Origin: Amoebidium appalachense
Lineage: Eukaryota > Ichthyosporea
Assembly: GCA_963693365.1 (NCBI GenBank)
Contig: CAVNZM010000016.1
Coordinates: forward strand, 4,030,001-4,094,000
Reading direction: 5' to 3'
DNA: 64,000 nucleotides
The notes under the pieces were generated by a model that made no database searches, was not told where the DNA came from, and was given only the letters and a program-made list of their open reading frames with translations. Both the position numbers and the translations under genes were made by a program. Shown here one piece after another: positions 63,005 to 64,000 of this stretch (position 1 is the stretch's first letter; each line of letters begins with the position of its first letter).

Positions 63005-63452
63005 TGTGTGAGTCTGTGAGTGTGTGTGTGTGTGTGTGTGTGTGCGGGGCAAGGCAGGGGGGGGGGGGGGGGGGGGGGGGGAGAACATAGTACCTGCCAG
63101 TAAGCGATTGCGGCACCAAACTTGCTCTGTGAGGCCAAAGACTGGGCCTGGTTGTGTGCAGCCATGGCGTTGAAATAGTGCTTCTTGAGCGATACGGTGT
63201 TGATCCACTCCTATTTTTTTTAAAAAAAAAAAAATCAGTAAAGTTTGTGGTGTGTGATGTTTGCGTGGCAATAGGTAGGGGGGGGGGGGGGGGGGAGGGG
63301 GGGCAAAAGCCAAGCCCCAACGCATATAACCCCTTAAACAGAGTGATAACCACACCTATACGCGTGGAGTTCAAGAAACAACACGAGAGGGAGAGATGGA
63401 GCAACATGAACACCAACGGACACTCACACCAAATCCGTCCAATACCCGCACC

Positions 63453-63531
<79 letters not shown>

Positions 63532-63681
63532 ACGCACACGCACACGCACACACACACACACACACAGAAACCTTCGAGAAAGTTCCCTTGAGGCTGCCCG
63601 AGTCCAATGCCGTGTCCACAGCCGCATAGTAGTCACTGGCCTGTGCTGCCAAACGGGCTAGAATGTTCTCCTTCATCTTGC
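51544..63681 (-). CDS. PDCD6IP: ALIX/PDCD6IP homologue, BRO1-V-proline-rich ESCRT adaptor, 5' end beyond window
   Basis: ALIX proteins bind ESCRT-III through BRO1, bind cargo through the V domain and act in multivesicular-body sorting and abscission. Eighteen exons in coding order: 63572-63681, 63094-63210, 62478-62540, 61247-61388, 60285-60414, 59768-59948, 58874-58980, 58166-58280, 57529-57639, 56729-56786, 56138-56205, 55491-55565, 54854-54988, 54314-54408, 53951-54044, 53119-53149, 52416-52504, 51544-51708. They give 627 residues in one frame with GT-AG introns and stop TAG at 51544-51546. The window starts inside BRO1 ([18 protein letters not shown]). Next come the end of BRO1 ([11 protein letters not shown]), coiled V-domain arms ([47 protein letters not shown]) and a Pro-rich tail ([13 protein letters not shown], then Gln/Tyr/Pro repeats ending QQYPPRK). 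The order matches human ALIX from about residue 215 to its end. Roughly the first 200 residues lie beyond base 64000. Confidence 0.94.
52964..53091 (-). mobile_element. Partial SINE-like copy (subfamily B) in an ALIX intron
   Basis: TTGAATGCGGAACACGGTAC head after a long G-run, with the core GCAGAGCCCATCCTCAGGG at its right end. It lacks the GACGAGAAGCATGGTGC block of the 4.4-kb copies. Confidence 0.7.
53820..53912. repeat. Long (GT)n tract in an ALIX intron
   Basis: About 39 uninterrupted GT units from 53834, ending about 40 bp from the donor side of exon 53951-54044. Confidence 0.95.
57650..57915. repeat. ~48-bp minisatellite abutting an ALIX splice acceptor
   Basis: Units of the type ACTGTGTGCATGGTGTAATG plus CAAGAGGTACTTTTGTT occur at 57662, 57708 and 57752. 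A further block at 57866 (GGCCACTAGGTCATGCAGGA) resembles the true exon end at 57627 (GGCCGCTAGGTCCTGCGGGA), as if the exon/acceptor junction had been copied into the intron. Confidence 0.65.
59490..59735. repeat. (CA)n, C-run and A-run cluster in an ALIX intron
   Basis: (CA)n at 59503-59570, C-tracts to 59694 (one run of about 57 C) and an A-run at 59704-59735, all upstream of the donor side of exon 59768-59948. Confidence 0.95.
60995..61092 (-). mobile_element. Partial SINE-like copy (third subfamily) in an ALIX intron
   Basis: CACAGAGTACAAAGTACCC head, the ACGACGGACAACACAATG block, and the core GCAGAGCCCATCCTCC, bounded on both sides by G-runs. Confidence 0.6.
61845..62166 (-). mobile_element. 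Two adjacent partial SINE-like copies in an ALIX intron
   Basis: First copy at 61845-61957 (GCAGAGTCAAAAGTACATG head, degraded core CGCCCATCCTCTG). Second at 61976-62166 (TTCGAATGCGGAACACGG head, core GCAGAGTCCATCCTCAGGG, then CGTCTGAGTTTCGGCCCC). A G-run separates them. Confidence 0.65.
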
Positions 63682-63683
63682 CT

Positions 63684-63751
<68 letters not shown>

Positions 63752-63851
63752 GCACATGTAGACGTGCAGATACATAGATACATGTGCATGCTCACGTATA
63801 CACGACGCGCAGCAGCACGCGCACACGCGCCCCCGCACACAAACACAAACA

Positions 63852-63915
<64 letters not shown>
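63460..63915. repeat. (CA)n tracts on both sides of an ALIX exon
   Basis: (CA)n at 63457-63566 borders the donor of exon 63572-63681. (CA)n/(GT)n at 63689-63750 and 63855-63915 lie on its acceptor side. Confidence 0.95.
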
Positions 63916-63921
<6 letters not shown>

Positions 63922-64000
63922 TGTGCAAACAAAGGTCAGAGGACAGCACGGTTTTATTTTAGAGAAGAAAGGCCCCCAAGCCCAGAAGCTATACTGAGCC

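Noticed and set aside
63935-64000. Possible further ALIX exon at the right edge (sense AQYSFWAWG)
   Set aside because: Weak resemblance to the BRO1 AQ-x-x-FWLKA region, no donor in the needed phase, and the preceding exon is expected beyond the window.

Overview
This window is nuclear DNA of an intron-rich eukaryote, most likely a protist or alga; I cannot place the lineage. Evidence: three multi-exon protein-coding genes with GT-AG introns whose reading frame carries across every junction, non-LTR retrotransposons, a hAT-type MITE, and introns packed with long G/C homopolymers and (GT)n/(CA)n microsatellites. There is no bacterial operon structure. Almost all long open frames outside the exons and the retrotransposon are low-complexity translations of these repeats.

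Layout. (1) 14-18169, minus strand: a VPS10-domain (sortilin-like) sorting receptor, 20 exons reconstructed, start codon included, 3' end beyond the left edge. (2) 18170-21824: intergenic, with a large polypyrimidine tract. (3) 21825-24640, minus strand: a complete 6-exon UDP-glucose/GDP-mannose dehydrogenase family gene, 371 aa. (4) 24641-28005: intergenic, holding a 5'-truncated LINE fragment (26.4-26.65 kb) and a hAT MITE with an exact 8-bp target duplication (27346-27881). (5) 28006-40994, plus strand: a ~13-kb non-LTR retrotransposon bounded by a perfect 14-bp target-site duplication. It encodes a CCHC Gag-like ORF1 and an ORF2 with RT, RNase H and a C-terminal zinc knuckle. Its endonuclease domain is interrupted by a 4.6-kb, 213-bp-unit minisatellite with an 852-bp higher-order period. 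(6) 41-47 kb: nested TE remnants, including two related LINE C-terminal fragments, GC-rich palindromes, a 15-bp direct repeat, and very long (GT)n tracts. (7) 51544-63681, minus strand: an ALIX/PDCD6IP homologue (ESCRT-associated BRO1-V-PRR protein), 18 exons reconstructed, stop codon included, 5' end beyond the right edge.

A dispersed SINE-like family of about 360 bp with a 5' hairpin and a poly(C) 3' tail recurs through introns and intergenic DNA. The VPS10 receptor and ALIX both act in endosomal sorting, but they sit about 33 kb apart and nothing here shows shared regulation. The most unusual items are the satellite-bearing LINE, the poly(C)-tailed SINE family, and the poly(C) tracts just downstream of many 5' splice sites.
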